From contig JADJYT010000016.1 of assembly GCA_016719635.1 (NCBI GenBank), positions 62,001-126,000 on the forward strand: a stretch of DNA of 64,000 nt. The letters run 5' to 3'. Position 1 is the first letter of the stretch, and each line of letters opens with the position of its first letter. Shown piece by piece: positions 17,560 through 26,212 of the stretch. Below the pieces are notes generated by a model, which ran no database searches, was not told the DNA's origin, and worked only from the letters and a program-made list of their open reading frames with translations. Source of the stretch: Sphingobacteriales bacterium. Lineage in GTDB: Bacteria > Bacteroidota > Bacteroidia > Chitinophagales > JADIYW01. A program made the translations under genes and the position numbers.

Positions 17560-18675
17560 ATGTTATACCGCCGTATGCCCATAGAAGCCGAATCTCCCGA
17601 AGAAATGGGCTATGGCACGATTCAGTACAACCTGGCAGAAAGTTCGGTGAGGGATATCTATTTCCGTGACTTACATATCGACTTAAACGATTTATTCATC
17701 TGCTACGGTGAGCACCGCGGCAATGCCGGGTTGAGAAAGGAGATTGTGTTGGATGAGAAAGGCCTGGATGCGGAGGATGTATTGGTTTGTCCGAGCGCGG
17801 CTACTGCGTTGTTTATCATTTCAACCACATTACTGCAACCTAAGGATCATCTGATTGTATTGCGGCCGAACTATGCGACCAATATTGAAACGCCAAGGGC
17901 AATAGGCTGCACGATAAGCTATATAGATTTGTCTTTTGAAGAAGGCTTTCAGTTTACATTAGAACAGATAAAAGAGGCAATAACACCGGAAACCAGACTC
18001 ATCAGCCTTACCTCCCCACATAATCCAACCGGTGTGGTCTTTGACGATGCATTAATTAAAAGCGTTATTGATCTCGCGAAAGAACGGAGTATATATGTGC
18101 TGGTGGATGAGACCTACCGCTACCTCCATTTCCAATCCGGCTTAATCCCGTATTATGCAGGTATTTCAGACAATGTCATTTCTGTCTGTTCCCTGTCCAA
18201 GGCATTCGGTGTGCCGGGCATCCGCCTGGGCTGGCTCATCACTGAGAATAAGGCGCTTCAAGCCGCTTTCCTGGCCGCCAAAGAACAGATTATCATTTGT
18301 AATTCCGTAGTGGACGAAGCCATTGCCCATCATATCCTAAAACAGAAAGATAAGTTCCTGCAACCTACCCATCAGCTTATCCGGGAACAGTTCAGCATCC
18401 TGAAAAACTGGATAACCCGTGAACAGGATATACTGGAATGGGTGGAGCCCAACGCCGGTGTTGTCTGTTTTCCGCGAATCAAGAGAGAATACAATATTGA
18501 TATAAAGAAGTTTTACACCATCTTATATGAACAACATCAAACACTGGTTGGCGCAGGACATTGGTTCGAACAAGACGACCGCTGCATGCGGATTGGGTTC
18601 GGGTATCCTCAAAAGGAAGAATTGAGGATTGGATTGAATAATATCTTCAACACAGCCAGGAAGGCTGCGGTTTAA
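17560..18675 (+). CDS. PLP-dependent aminotransferase, class I/II
   Basis: Fold-type I aminotransferase of 371 aa. The ATG at 17560 is preferred over the in-frame TTG at 17554. Recognisable are the substrate region ICYGEHRGNAGLRKE, the SPHNPTGVVF loop, the VLVDETYRYL segment whose Asp contacts the pyridine nitrogen, and the Schiff-base Lys in SLSKAFGVPGIRLGW. The C-terminal RIGFGYP contains the carboxylate-binding Arg. The amino donor and product are unknown; similar enzymes act on amino acids such as arginine derivatives or aspartate. It follows the cytochrome by 32 bases, possibly in one operon. It ends one base before the convergent lipoprotein gene. Confidence 0.85.
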   Translation: MLYRRMPIEAESPEEMGYGTIQYNLAESSVRDIYFRDLHIDLNDLFICYGEHRGNAGLRKEIVLDEKGLDAEDVLVCPSAATALFIISTTLLQPKDHLIVLRPNYATNIETPRAIGCTISYIDLSFEEGFQFTLEQIKEAITPETRLISLTSPHNPTGVVFDDALIKSVIDLAKERSIYVLVDETYRYLHFQSGLIPYYAGISDNVISVCSLSKAFGVPGIRLGWLITENKALQAAFLAAKEQIIICNSVVDEAIAHHILKQKDKFLQPTHQLIREQFSILKNWITREQDILEWVEPNAGVVCFPRIKREYNIDIKKFYTILYEQHQTLVGAGHWFEQDDRCMRIGFGYPQKEELRIGLNNIFNTARKAAV

Positions 18676-18676
18676 A

Positions 18677-19369
18677 TCACTTCGCAGCTGTTGCCGGAGC
18701 CTGCATCTCATTGAACGTTACATCTGCCGGAAGCTCAAATGCCGATGACGGAACATCGGTTTCTTCGAATCGTACAAACCTGGTTTTGATGGTATGGCCA
18801 CTGACGCTCATTTCTGATTGAATAGGCAACCCTTTCCAAACATAGGATTTTCCATTCATTCCCTCTACACTAAAACTGAAGACCTTGCAATCCTTTCCAT
18901 CAATAGTTTCATTGGCGATCTCCTTTATCTGGAATTTATCTCTCATCTCCTTCGTTAAATTCTTGAAATCAATATTCTTATCGTCAAACTTGCCCTCTTC
19001 TATTCTCATTTTTGTAGCAGCCCCCATGGATGGTACCGCCCAGGTATACAGAAAACCGTCTTTTATAAGTGATCTTGTTGATGTATTGATTTTTTTACCC
19101 ATCATCTCCATGCTCACCGTACTTTCTATCAGCTGTGTTTTCCCATACCCCTCAAATGTTGTCTTAATGTTGGCATTTCCCATACCCATCATTTCAGTTT
19201 GCGTTTCCAAGATACCGGATTTAAAATCATATCTGCCTTCAACGCCTCTGGTTTCTGTGTTTACAGACTGTGCCTGTTCTTCTGAAACAGCCTCAGAATT
19301 TGTACTGCTGTTCTTGCATGCGGAAATGCTTATTGCAAAAACGGACAATAAAACAATTAGATTTTTCAT
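18677..19369 (-). CDS. Small lipoprotein of unknown function
   Basis: Lipoprotein of 230 aa: the signal ends SISAC, Cys at residue 18, followed by a Ser/Asn/Glu/Gln-rich linker. The mature part is a run of beta strands without cysteines, with recurring Met-Gly-rich stretches (TEMMGMGNANIKT, VSMEMMGKKINTS). The plan of repeated long strands resembles LolA/LppX-type half-barrels that carry lipids, and the text DCKVFSFSVEGMNGKSYVW looks like a member of outer-membrane lipoprotein sorting-like families, but I cannot name one with certainty. A promoter-like 16-mer identical to that of the propeller gene at 58591-59604 stands 11 bases before the ATG. It is convergent with the aminotransferase. Confidence 0.72.
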   Translation of the reverse strand: MKNLIVLLSVFAISISACKNSSTNSEAVSEEQAQSVNTETRGVEGRYDFKSGILETQTEMMGMGNANIKTTFEGYGKTQLIESTVSMEMMGKKINTSTRSLIKDGFLYTWAVPSMGAATKMRIEEGKFDDKNIDFKNLTKEMRDKFQIKEIANETIDGKDCKVFSFSVEGMNGKSYVWKGLPIQSEMSVSGHTIKTRFVRFEETDVPSSAFELPADVTFNEMQAPATAAK

Positions 19370-19379
19370 TTTTATTGAT

Positions 19380-19395
19380 TTTATACTTAAAGATA
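19380..19395 (-). promoter_or_regulatory. Promoter-like 16-mer of the small lipoprotein gene
   Basis: On the minus strand TATCTTTAAGTATAAA starts with a near-consensus -7 box (TAnnTTTA). The identical 16 bases occur at 59614-59629, also 10-11 bases before a lipoprotein start. Confidence 0.45.
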
Positions 19396-19418
19396 CAAAA
19401 AATATCTCAATCTAACTG

Positions 19419-19426
19419 TATTTTTG
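19419..19426 (+). promoter_or_regulatory. -7 box immediately before the Rieske gene
   Basis: TATTTTTG is an exact TAnnTTTG box ending only four bases before the ATG at 19431. Transcription would begin at or next to the start codon, implying a leaderless or nearly leaderless mRNA. No alternative downstream start is available near the protein's N-terminus. Confidence 0.45.
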
Positions 19427-19430
19427 GAAG

Positions 19431-19754
19431 ATGAACTGGCTACCGTTAGAAGAAGGGGTAAAACATAAAATCGAATCTGCACCATTATTCAAACCTATAA
19501 GAATAACCTTTGCAGGAAAAGACATCTGTGTCGTAAAAACAGAAGAGGATATCTGCGGGATCAGCAATAAATGTCCGCATGCAGGGGCGCAATTGCATTA
19601 CGGACACTGCAATAAGAAAGGGATTGTAAGCTGTCCGCTGCATGGCTATAAATTTGACTGTAAAACTGGAAAGAGTGCAGACGGGAATAATTATAAAATT
19701 ACCCATTATGCATTTAAGTTAGAAGAAGATAAGTTGTATATTGGTTTAAGATAG
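19431..19754 (+). CDS. Rieske-type [2Fe-2S] ferredoxin
   Basis: Small soluble protein of 107 aa with a single Rieske domain. Cluster ligands are visible as CPHAG and CPLHG, that is Cys-X-His and Cys-X2-His, with spacing of about 18 residues between them as in the family. No signal peptide or membrane helix, so it is cytoplasmic. Such proteins serve as electron carriers for oxygenases or reductases; the partner is not evident here. It starts the unit leading to murF-alr, 24 bases downstream, which may simply be shared transcription. The ATG at 19431 is supported by full coverage of the domain. Confidence 0.92.
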   Translation: MNWLPLEEGVKHKIESAPLFKPIRITFAGKDICVVKTEEDICGISNKCPHAGAQLHYGHCNKKGIVSCPLHGYKFDCKTGKSADGNNYKITHYAFKLEEDKLYIGLR

Positions 19755-19778
19755 AAAGCTTTTTTTAGTATTCCTGAA

Positions 19779-22286
19779 ATGAGATACAGCATCCACGAAA
19801 TAAAGTCCATCCTAAACGGACATTTCCTCCGGCAGCCGTCAGATGCCATTCTTACGCAGGTTTGTATTGACACCCGGAAAATAACGAACGCTGCTCAATC
19901 ACTGTTCTTCTGTTTATCCGCCCGCAACGATGGCCATCAGTATATCGGAACGGCTTTTAATAAAGGCATCCGGAATTTTATTGTATCAAAAGGAGTGGAA
20001 ATTTTTCAATTTCCTGACGCAAATTTTATCCAAGTAGATGATACCCTGCAAGCCCTGCAGCAATTAGCAAAACATCACCGCGAGCAGTTTAACATTCCGG
20101 TTATCGGCATAACCGGCAGCAACGGAAAGACCATAGTAAAAGAATGGCTGTATCAATTATTATCTGCCGAAAAAAATATTGTAAAAAGTCCTAAAAGTTA
20201 TAACTCACAAATTGGCGTACCGCTCTCTGTGTTGAATATGGACGCCGCAAACGAGCTGGCAATTTTTGAAGCCGGTATTTCTACAGTTGCTGAGATGAAA
20301 AATTTAGAAAAAATAATCCAGCCCAGTATCGGAATACTAACAAACATTGGCACCGCTCACGATGCCGGCTTTTCCTCAAAAGAAGAAAAACTGAAAGAAA
20401 AATTAAAATTATTTACGAATAGTAAAACGCTGATTTCCTGTTATGACAATCCGCTTGTCTATACTGAAGTCGGAAAAATGGCGAAAGAAAAAGCATCATT
20501 AACGTCTGTCTCCTGGAGCGTAAATATTGATTCTGCTGTCATAATTAATTTTATTAAAAGAGAAAACGACTCTTCATTTTTCTCAATAAAAAATGGATAT
20601 GGATCGACACTTGATTTCCCGGCTTTTACATTAAAGATTCCATTTACAGATGATGCATCCTTAGAAAATTGTCTGCATTGTGTTGTTACACTTTTGCAAT
20701 TAGACTATTCAACAGACATCATTCAAAGCAAAATTTTATCGCTTCGCAATTTACCAATGCGTCTGGAATTGAAATACGGCATAAACAACTGTACTATAAT
20801 AGATGATTCCTACAGTGCCGATTTTCATTCGCTTCAGGTAGCTTTAGACTTTTTCAAACAACAGGAAACACACAAAAAGAAAACGCTTATTATTTCTGAG
20901 TTTGAGGGTTCCGGTTTAAGTGAAAAAGATTTTATTCAAAAATTAAAAGGTATACTGCAGGAAAATAAATTCGATAAACTGATTGGTGTAGGCAAATCTT
21001 TCATGCATGAAATAGAATCCCTTGCTTACACGGTTAAGGAATGGTATGTATTTGAAAGCACGGAAAAACTGATTGAGCAGTTTAATGTATTAAAATTTGA
21101 GCATGAACTTATTTTGCTGAAAGGCGCTCGCAAATTCAGTTTTGAGAAAATCACTGCACAATTAATCGGACAAACACATGCCACCGTTTTAGAGGTAAAC
21201 CTGAATGCATTGACGAATAATTTAAATGTGTATAAAAGCTATTTGCCAAAAAATTGCGGTGTCATTGCGATGGTAAAAGCCTTTTCGTATGGCAGCGGCA
21301 GTGTAGAAGTGGCCAGTTTGCTCGAAAAACAAGGTGTAGATTATCTCGCGGTTGCTTATGCTGATGAAGGTGTTGAACTGCGAAAAGATAATATCAAAAC
21401 AGCGGTTATGGTGATGAATCCTGATGCAGTAGACTTTGACAGGATGCTGGAGTTTAACCTCGAACCGGAAATTTACTCACTGAGAATCTTAAAAGAATTA
21501 ATCCATTTTCTGGACTCTTTACATCATCCGGAATCATTCCATTTTAACATTCACCTGAAACTGGAAACAGGTATGAATCGTTTAGGGTTTGTTGAAGACG
21601 AATTGAATGAACTGTTAGCCATCCTCCGGCAACATCCGTACGTGGTAGTCAGGACTGTATTTTCGCACCTCGCAGCCAGTGAGGAAGCACAGTTGGACGC
21701 TTTCACGGAAGCACAGATAATAACCTTTAAAAGGCTTTCTGAGAAAATAACCGAAGGTCTTCCTTATCAGGTCAAAAGGCATTTATTAAATTCATCCGGC
21801 ATTCTCCGTTTTCCTCAGGCATATTTTGATTATGTAAGATTAGGCATTGGCCTGTACGGTGTTGACAGTTCCTCCACTATTCAGGATAAATTGCTTCCTA
21901 TCGGTAAGTTAAAAACCAGGGTGGCACAAATCAAGCAGGTGAAAGAAGGAGAAAGCATCGGTTACTCCAGAAAGGGAATGGCAGACAAGGACTTAAAAAT
22001 CGGCGTGCTGGCAATAGGCTATGCGGATGGTTATGACAGGCGATTCGGCAACGGAATCGGGGAAGTTTTTATAGCAGGGCATCGGGCGAGCATCATCGGC
22101 AATATTTGTATGGATATGTGTATGGTGGACATCACGCATATCGATGACGTGCACGAAGGGGATGAAGCCGAAATCTACGGCAAAGAAATCTCCATCATTG
22201 AACAGGCAAGGAAAATCGGAACGATTGCCTATGAATTACTGACCCGCATTTCAGGAAGGGTAAAACGTTTGTATTACCTCGATTGA
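19779..22286 (+). CDS. murF-alr: Bifunctional MurF ligase / alanine racemase
   Basis: Fusion of 835 aa typical of Bacteroidota. Residues 1 to about 455 are MurF, which joins D-Ala-D-Ala to UDP-MurNAc-tripeptide; the ATP loop GITGSNGKT is at about residues 110-118. Residues from about 462 are alanine racemase, which makes D-Ala from L-Ala; the PLP lysine is Lys500 in MVKAFSYGSG, and GYADGYDRRF and the catalytic Tyr region follow. Both active sites look intact, so the fusion can make and use D-Ala. The final ten codons and stop are repeated exactly 2.6 kb downstream (24859-24888), beyond two AT-rich lipoprotein genes. Confidence 0.96.
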   Translation: MRYSIHEIKSILNGHFLRQPSDAILTQVCIDTRKITNAAQSLFFCLSARNDGHQYIGTAFNKGIRNFIVSKGVEIFQFPDANFIQVDDTLQALQQLAKHHREQFNIPVIGITGSNGKTIVKEWLYQLLSAEKNIVKSPKSYNSQIGVPLSVLNMDAANELAIFEAGISTVAEMKNLEKIIQPSIGILTNIGTAHDAGFSSKEEKLKEKLKLFTNSKTLISCYDNPLVYTEVGKMAKEKASLTSVSWSVNIDSAVIINFIKRENDSSFFSIKNGYGSTLDFPAFTLKIPFTDDASLENCLHCVVTLLQLDYSTDIIQSKILSLRNLPMRLELKYGINNCTIIDDSYSADFHSLQVALDFFKQQETHKKKTLIISEFEGSGLSEKDFIQKLKGILQENKFDKLIGVGKSFMHEIESLAYTVKEWYVFESTEKLIEQFNVLKFEHELILLKGARKFSFEKITAQLIGQTHATVLEVNLNALTNNLNVYKSYLPKNCGVIAMVKAFSYGSGSVEVASLLEKQGVDYLAVAYADEGVELRKDNIKTAVMVMNPDAVDFDRMLEFNLEPEIYSLRILKELIHFLDSLHHPESFHFNIHLKLETGMNRLGFVEDELNELLAILRQHPYVVVRTVFSHLAASEEAQLDAFTEAQIITFKRLSEKITEGLPYQVKRHLLNSSGILRFPQAYFDYVRLGIGLYGVDSSSTIQDKLLPIGKLKTRVAQIKQVKEGESIGYSRKGMADKDLKIGVLAIGYADGYDRRFGNGIGEVFIAGHRASIIGNICMDMCMVDITHIDDVHEGDEAEIYGKEISIIEQARKIGTIAYELLTRISGRVKRLYYLD
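22257..22286 (+). repeat. 30-bp direct repeat, copy 1 (3' end of murF-alr)
   Basis: This is the in-frame end of murF-alr, encoding RVKRLYYLD and stop. The same 30 bases recur at 24859-24888 in the same orientation. It contains the 8-bp palindrome AAACGTTT. Confidence 0.9.
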
Positions 22287-22397
22287 GGAAGACAATCAAA
22301 AGAGCAAATCAACGATTGCTGAATAAAAAAGCTGAATTTCGTTATTTTGAATTATATTTACAATTAATAGATTCTATATTAACATAGTACTAAAAAC

Positions 22398-23870
22398 ATG
22401 AAAAAAATAAAAATAAACCCTATAGTATTTTTTATTACTTTTTTATCCCTGAATTCAGCATGCACAAAAACACTAGACGATATTTCTAATATCACAGACT
22501 CGAACCAATTAAGCAAACCATTAAATGAAGAGGCAATTATAAATGCCAGAAAGGCAGTAATTGACTCATTCTTATACTTTGCAAATTTAGTTTCACCAAG
22601 CAGAGATATTGACAACTTTGATAATATATATGGTGATTTACAAGAAGTTAATGTATGGAAAAACACCATTGAAACAACTACTAGCGGTGGTGGTGGTAAC
22701 AACGGTGATTGTTATGAACTTCCTGCTTGCAATGGAATTACTTTTCCACTTCAACCCGGGTGGGCTTGTGATGTAATTCCACCCAAAGACACATTCAATA
22801 ATATAATTAATGCATTTGGTCAATATGGAACAGATATTCGGCAACAATATGTGGTACATTATCCCGCAAATAAAAATTCAAGCTCGCCAATTATTATATT
22901 AGTGCATGGTGGTGGTTGGTTTAGTGGCCCAAACCCAGATGAATTATTAGGTTGGCATTTTGGTTTTACGACTAACAAACCTAATAACTTTGTAAAGAAT
23001 TTATTAGACAGTGGTTTTGTTGTGGTAAACCTTTTATATAGACTAACACGGTATGGTGATGTTGATGCTGATATTACAACAAATCCAATTCCAATTCAAG
23101 ACCAAATTAGTGATATTAACTCTGGCATATTGCATATCCGTAGCAACTTTCCAACATGCCTCGGGTTAAATGCAAATAGTATACAAGTTTTAGGTGAGAG
23201 TGCTGGTGGTCATCTTGTTTTATCCTGGGCTTATGCCAATGCTAGTACATCTTACATAAAATCCGTGGTATCTATGTATGCTCCAACAAATATGCAACAA
23301 TATGGTAACTACTTAAAAAACATACCTACGTATGCAAATTTTACATGTGGTAACGCTTTTAATGGGTTTCCATGGTATTTCCCGATTGTAAATATATACA
23401 ATCCTTACATGGTATATAATACAACAAATTTTAACTGTCAAGCCTTAACTTATCCTAATTCAAGAGTATTGCAGTCATATAAACTTATTCAAAGTTTAGT
23501 AAAGACTATAATTTCAGCACCACTTAGTTCATCAGAATTATTCGATGTATCGCCGTGTAATATCTTGAATTCAGCCAGGATTATCCCAACTTTTATTATG
23601 CATGGAAAAAATGATGTATTTGTTCCAAAGAATCAAGCCACTAATAAAATGGATACGACCCTAACGAACAATGGAGGATTATTATTTAACATTAATTCCT
23701 CTGGCGGAAGCGTACCTACAAGTTATACATCCAATTTAAAACACGGCATTAAATATTATGATTATGCCAATCATAGTTGGGAAACAACCAATACTATCTT
23801 TGCTCCACAATCAACCCTTTACAGTCTCATTAGAACTGATGCCATCAAATGGTTAAACGGACACAAATAA
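22398..23870 (+). CDS. Alpha/beta-hydrolase lipoprotein (carboxylesterase/HSL-like)
   Basis: Lipoprotein of 490 aa: the signal ends LNSAC, Cys at residue 22. After a linker of about 140 residues containing a short Gly/Asn run, the hydrolase domain begins with the oxyanion motif LVHGGGWFSG. The nucleophile Ser lies in LGESAGGHLVLSW; likely partners are the Asp in HGKNDVFVP and the His in YANHSWE. The triad is therefore complete. The family cleaves esters or acylated sugars; the substrate is not predictable. It is first in the AT-rich inserted segment and overlaps nothing; the partner lipoprotein starts nine bases after its stop. Codon use differs clearly from murF-alr and the DUF349 gene, suggesting acquisition. 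Confidence 0.88.
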   Translation: MKKIKINPIVFFITFLSLNSACTKTLDDISNITDSNQLSKPLNEEAIINARKAVIDSFLYFANLVSPSRDIDNFDNIYGDLQEVNVWKNTIETTTSGGGGNNGDCYELPACNGITFPLQPGWACDVIPPKDTFNNIINAFGQYGTDIRQQYVVHYPANKNSSSPIIILVHGGGWFSGPNPDELLGWHFGFTTNKPNNFVKNLLDSGFVVVNLLYRLTRYGDVDADITTNPIPIQDQISDINSGILHIRSNFPTCLGLNANSIQVLGESAGGHLVLSWAYANASTSYIKSVVSMYAPTNMQQYGNYLKNIPTYANFTCGNAFNGFPWYFPIVNIYNPYMVYNTTNFNCQALTYPNSRVLQSYKLIQSLVKTIISAPLSSSELFDVSPCNILNSARIIPTFIMHGKNDVFVPKNQATNKMDTTLTNNGGLLFNINSSGGSVPTSYTSNLKHGIKYYDYANHSWETTNTIFAPQSTLYSLIRTDAIKWLNGHK

Positions 23871-23878
23871 TATCATAT

Positions 23879-24760
23879 ATGAAATTATATATTTATCTGG
23901 CTATTACAACAGTAATTCTTTTTTCATGTAAAAAGAATTGTATATATCCCTATAGCTCATTAAATGGGAAAGTAAAATCAATGACCATTAGTTTACAAGA
24001 TTCTTCTAAATTCAATATCATTTTTTTTTACGATACATTAACAGCAAAAATCACAAATATTAAACTCCTCAGGAAACCTCCAGATATTGATTCATTCGGA
24101 CTAGATGCTGAATTTGTATTTAGATATGATAAAAATATAATAACCATAGATGAAATAGGATTAGATAATATTAATATATATCACCAGTACAAAATTCATT
24201 TTGATAACTATAAACATATTAATGCATTTAACACAGTTGATGTTAATTTTAATATGGAAGCCCCATACATGACATGTATTCAGCAAGGCAGTAGAATAGA
24301 TTCATTTTACGAAAAATATAATTGGCCAACAGCGTTCAACAGGCAATGTTATGATTATGTTTTCGATGGTAATAATTATACCGGCTTTAAATTCGAATAT
24401 GACTGGTATGCCATTTTTGGCGGCAACGTGCATGTTTTAGACTCCGCAAAGATTAACTATACTAACTTACCCTTTACTTCTTATGCGCCTATGCAGTATA
24501 TGTATAGCGCCAACACATTATTTAATTTAGGAGCACCAGGCGAAGTCTTTTATGATATATTGTATTTCCTGCAATTGGAAGGATTTGTTTTTTATACACC
24601 AAACAGAAATTTGGTGAATACCATTAGAACTTTTGATGACAGCACAAACATTGTTTATATGAATTATGACTTTAATTCTAATAATCAACTTTCTAAATTT
24701 TATGTAAATTTCAGAACTCCATCCTTCAGATTCTTTACCTATACTTTTGAGTATTATTAA
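23879..24760 (+). CDS. Lipoprotein of unknown function, partner of the hydrolase
   Basis: Protein of 293 aa from the ATG at 23879; an in-frame GTG at 23849 would overlap the hydrolase gene and spoil the signal. The signal MKLYIYLAITTVILFSC has a lipobox ending FSC. The mature part is rich in Asn, Tyr, Phe and Ile, with beta-strand patterns such as MTISLQDSSKFNIIFFYDT and FKFEYDWYAIFGGNVHVLD. I do not recognise a family; similar Asn/Tyr-rich outer-surface lipoproteins are common in Bacteroidota. It begins eight bases after the hydrolase stop, so translation is probably coupled. A 7-bp-stem hairpin follows it. Composition matches the hydrolase, not the flanking genes. Confidence 0.8.
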   Translation: MKLYIYLAITTVILFSCKKNCIYPYSSLNGKVKSMTISLQDSSKFNIIFFYDTLTAKITNIKLLRKPPDIDSFGLDAEFVFRYDKNIITIDEIGLDNINIYHQYKIHFDNYKHINAFNTVDVNFNMEAPYMTCIQQGSRIDSFYEKYNWPTAFNRQCYDYVFDGNNYTGFKFEYDWYAIFGGNVHVLDSAKINYTNLPFTSYAPMQYMYSANTLFNLGAPGEVFYDILYFLQLEGFVFYTPNRNLVNTIRTFDDSTNIVYMNYDFNSNNQLSKFYVNFRTPSFRFFTYTFEYY

Positions 24761-24772
24761 ACTTACTTAGTT

Positions 24773-24792
24773 TTAACCGCTTGTACGGTTAA
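24773..24792 (+). terminator. Weak hairpin after the inserted lipoprotein pair
   Basis: TTAACCG (24773-24779) and CGGTTAA (24786-24792) form a perfect 7-bp stem with a 6-base loop. There is no clear T run after it, so it is a weak terminator or an mRNA-stabilising hairpin. Confidence 0.4.
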
Positions 24793-24858
24793 TAGTTGAA
24801 TTGAACATCTAAAAACATAGTTATTTTGTTGATTAGCCAAAACTCCATAGCTCCCGGC

Positions 24859-24888
24859 AGGGTAAAACGTTTGTATTACCTCGATTGA
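24859..24888 (+). repeat. 30-bp direct repeat, copy 2 (displaced 3' end of murF-alr)
   Basis: The 30 bases are identical to 22257-22286, including the stop codon. The codon before (GGC against GGA) is also Gly in the same frame; similarity ends there. The next gene's stop codon (minus strand) begins at 24892. Confidence 0.9.
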
Positions 24889-24891
24889 TAT

Positions 24892-26139
24892 TTATTCTGA
24901 GATGTTACTTTCTTCCGTACCTGATTCTTTCACCTCCTTTTCCTCGGATATTGCACCCTTTCCTTCCTCTCGTTGGACAGGATTCTCTTGTATTTCAACG
25001 GTCAATTCCTCTGTTGGTAATTCTTCTTCTCTGGCAGGTTCCTCAGCCTGCTGTTCCTGTTTCTTGTTTTGCTGCTCCTGTTCGCGCTTCAGCTTTTCCT
25101 GTTCTCGCTTTTCCTGCTGTTTCTTCTCTTTTTCCAAATCCGCTTTCAGCTGGGCTATTGTCTGCTGTATTCCCAATACTTTCGCTTCCTTTTCCTTCAC
25201 GGTATCCAGTATGAAACCAAACCGGTTTTTAATTTCCTCTTCGGTCAGTTTACCTCTGGTATAATGCTGCATCTTTTCCAGCTGCATCTTATAACTATCG
25301 GTATCACGCGCCACGGAATCTTTCAGGCCGGCTAATATTTTTGTCAGTTGGGCAATGCGGTTATTCGTCTTGCTGACGACCTCCGTCATGCGGTACTTGC
25401 GCAAATCATCAAAAATTTCATTAATCTGATTATACAGATTCTTCTTATGATTCCAGCGGATAGCCGCTTCTTTCAGCTCCGCCTGCATTTTCTTCAGCTC
25501 ATCGAAAATATGCTTCCACTGATCCGCATAAATCAGTTTGGACTGCAGCTCTTCTGTGCGTTTATAATAACTTTTCACCAGAACCGCATTGGCCTGATCT
25601 TCATTTTCATGGTTAATTCTTTTGACCGCTTTCAGCGCCTCAAACACACGGTTGATCTTATCTTTCAGGACAGTGGTCTGCTCCCAGGATATTTCATTTT
25701 TTTTCTGATAAGAAGCGATCTTCTCCCATTGTGCCTTTGCCTTATCCCACAGGGAGGCATCGTAATCTGCTAGTACGGATGCCTTTTCTTCCAGCAGTTT
25801 CACCTCATCGGTCAGCAGCTGATTGATTTTGGTGCTCATCAGTTTCTTTCCCCATTTGTGCTGCGACTGCAGAACAATATCCGTTCTGTCCACCTTTACA
25901 TTTTCCGGCAAAATGGTATCGCTGTTCGCATCCACTTCCCAATGGATGGTATTTTCCGGAAAGGTAAAATCCCCTCCGTTCTTCCATTCCACAAAAAGAG
26001 CATCCTGGATTTCTTTGGTGACCTCTTCTTTAGGAAAAGCGTAGAGATGAATTTTTGCCGTTTCTTCATTCAGGTAGACAGCAATCAGGGCTTTTCTGTC
26101 CGTGCCTATTTCTCCCCATAAAACCAATCGTGTGTTCAT
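24892..26139 (-). CDS. DUF349-like coiled-coil protein
   Basis: Cytoplasmic protein of 415 aa from the ATG at 26139. The longer frame to 26241 adds 34 unlikely residues and overlaps a terminator region. It begins MNTRLVLWGEIGTDRKALIA and has a short beta-rich N-terminal domain of about 90 residues. Two to three helical repeats of about 70 residues follow, with Trp-containing starts (DASLWDKAKAQWEKI, AAIRWNHKKNLYNQI) as in DUF349. The last 130 residues are coiled coil and then a very Glu/Gln/Lys-rich tail. DUF349 proteins are poorly characterised; one was proposed to bind envelope or RNA partners, without firm function. It is convergent with the inserted segment. Confidence 0.75.
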   Translation of the reverse strand: MNTRLVLWGEIGTDRKALIAVYLNEETAKIHLYAFPKEEVTKEIQDALFVEWKNGGDFTFPENTIHWEVDANSDTILPENVKVDRTDIVLQSQHKWGKKLMSTKINQLLTDEVKLLEEKASVLADYDASLWDKAKAQWEKIASYQKKNEISWEQTTVLKDKINRVFEALKAVKRINHENEDQANAVLVKSYYKRTEELQSKLIYADQWKHIFDELKKMQAELKEAAIRWNHKKNLYNQINEIFDDLRKYRMTEVVSKTNNRIAQLTKILAGLKDSVARDTDSYKMQLEKMQHYTRGKLTEEEIKNRFGFILDTVKEKEAKVLGIQQTIAQLKADLEKEKKQQEKREQEKLKREQEQQNKKQEQQAEEPAREEELPTEELTVEIQENPVQREEGKGAISEEKEVKESGTEESNISE

Positions 26140-26212
26140 AATATAATCGCAGGTGTAAGTAGCCGGTGACGGATATTCATTACGGAACAACCGGCACATC
26201 AATTTTGAAATT

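Larger units (their letters stand above)
22287..24888 (+). mobile_element. Inserted AT-rich segment carrying two lipoprotein genes, bounded by 30-bp direct repeats
   Basis: The segment lies between the murF-alr stop and a second copy of the last 30 bases of that gene. Beyond the second copy, only three bases remain before the convergent stop codon of the next gene, which suggests the two housekeeping genes were once direct neighbours. The segment is visibly richer in A and T than its flanks and uses AAT, ATA and TTA codons heavily. It encodes two lipoproteins and ends in a small hairpin, but has no recombinase or transposase. It may be a cassette integrated at a gene's 3' end, or the product of an unequal duplication or transfer event. 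Confidence 0.55.

Noticed and set aside
22685..22705. Repeated GGT/AAC triplets in the hydrolase gene as a microsatellite
   Set aside because: They encode a short Gly/Asn linker, are imperfect, and as triplets would not shift the frame.
22287..24888. Insertion sequence or integrase inside the AT-rich insert
   Set aside because: Neither strand contains a frame with transposase, tyrosine or serine recombinase motifs; both genes encode lipoproteins.
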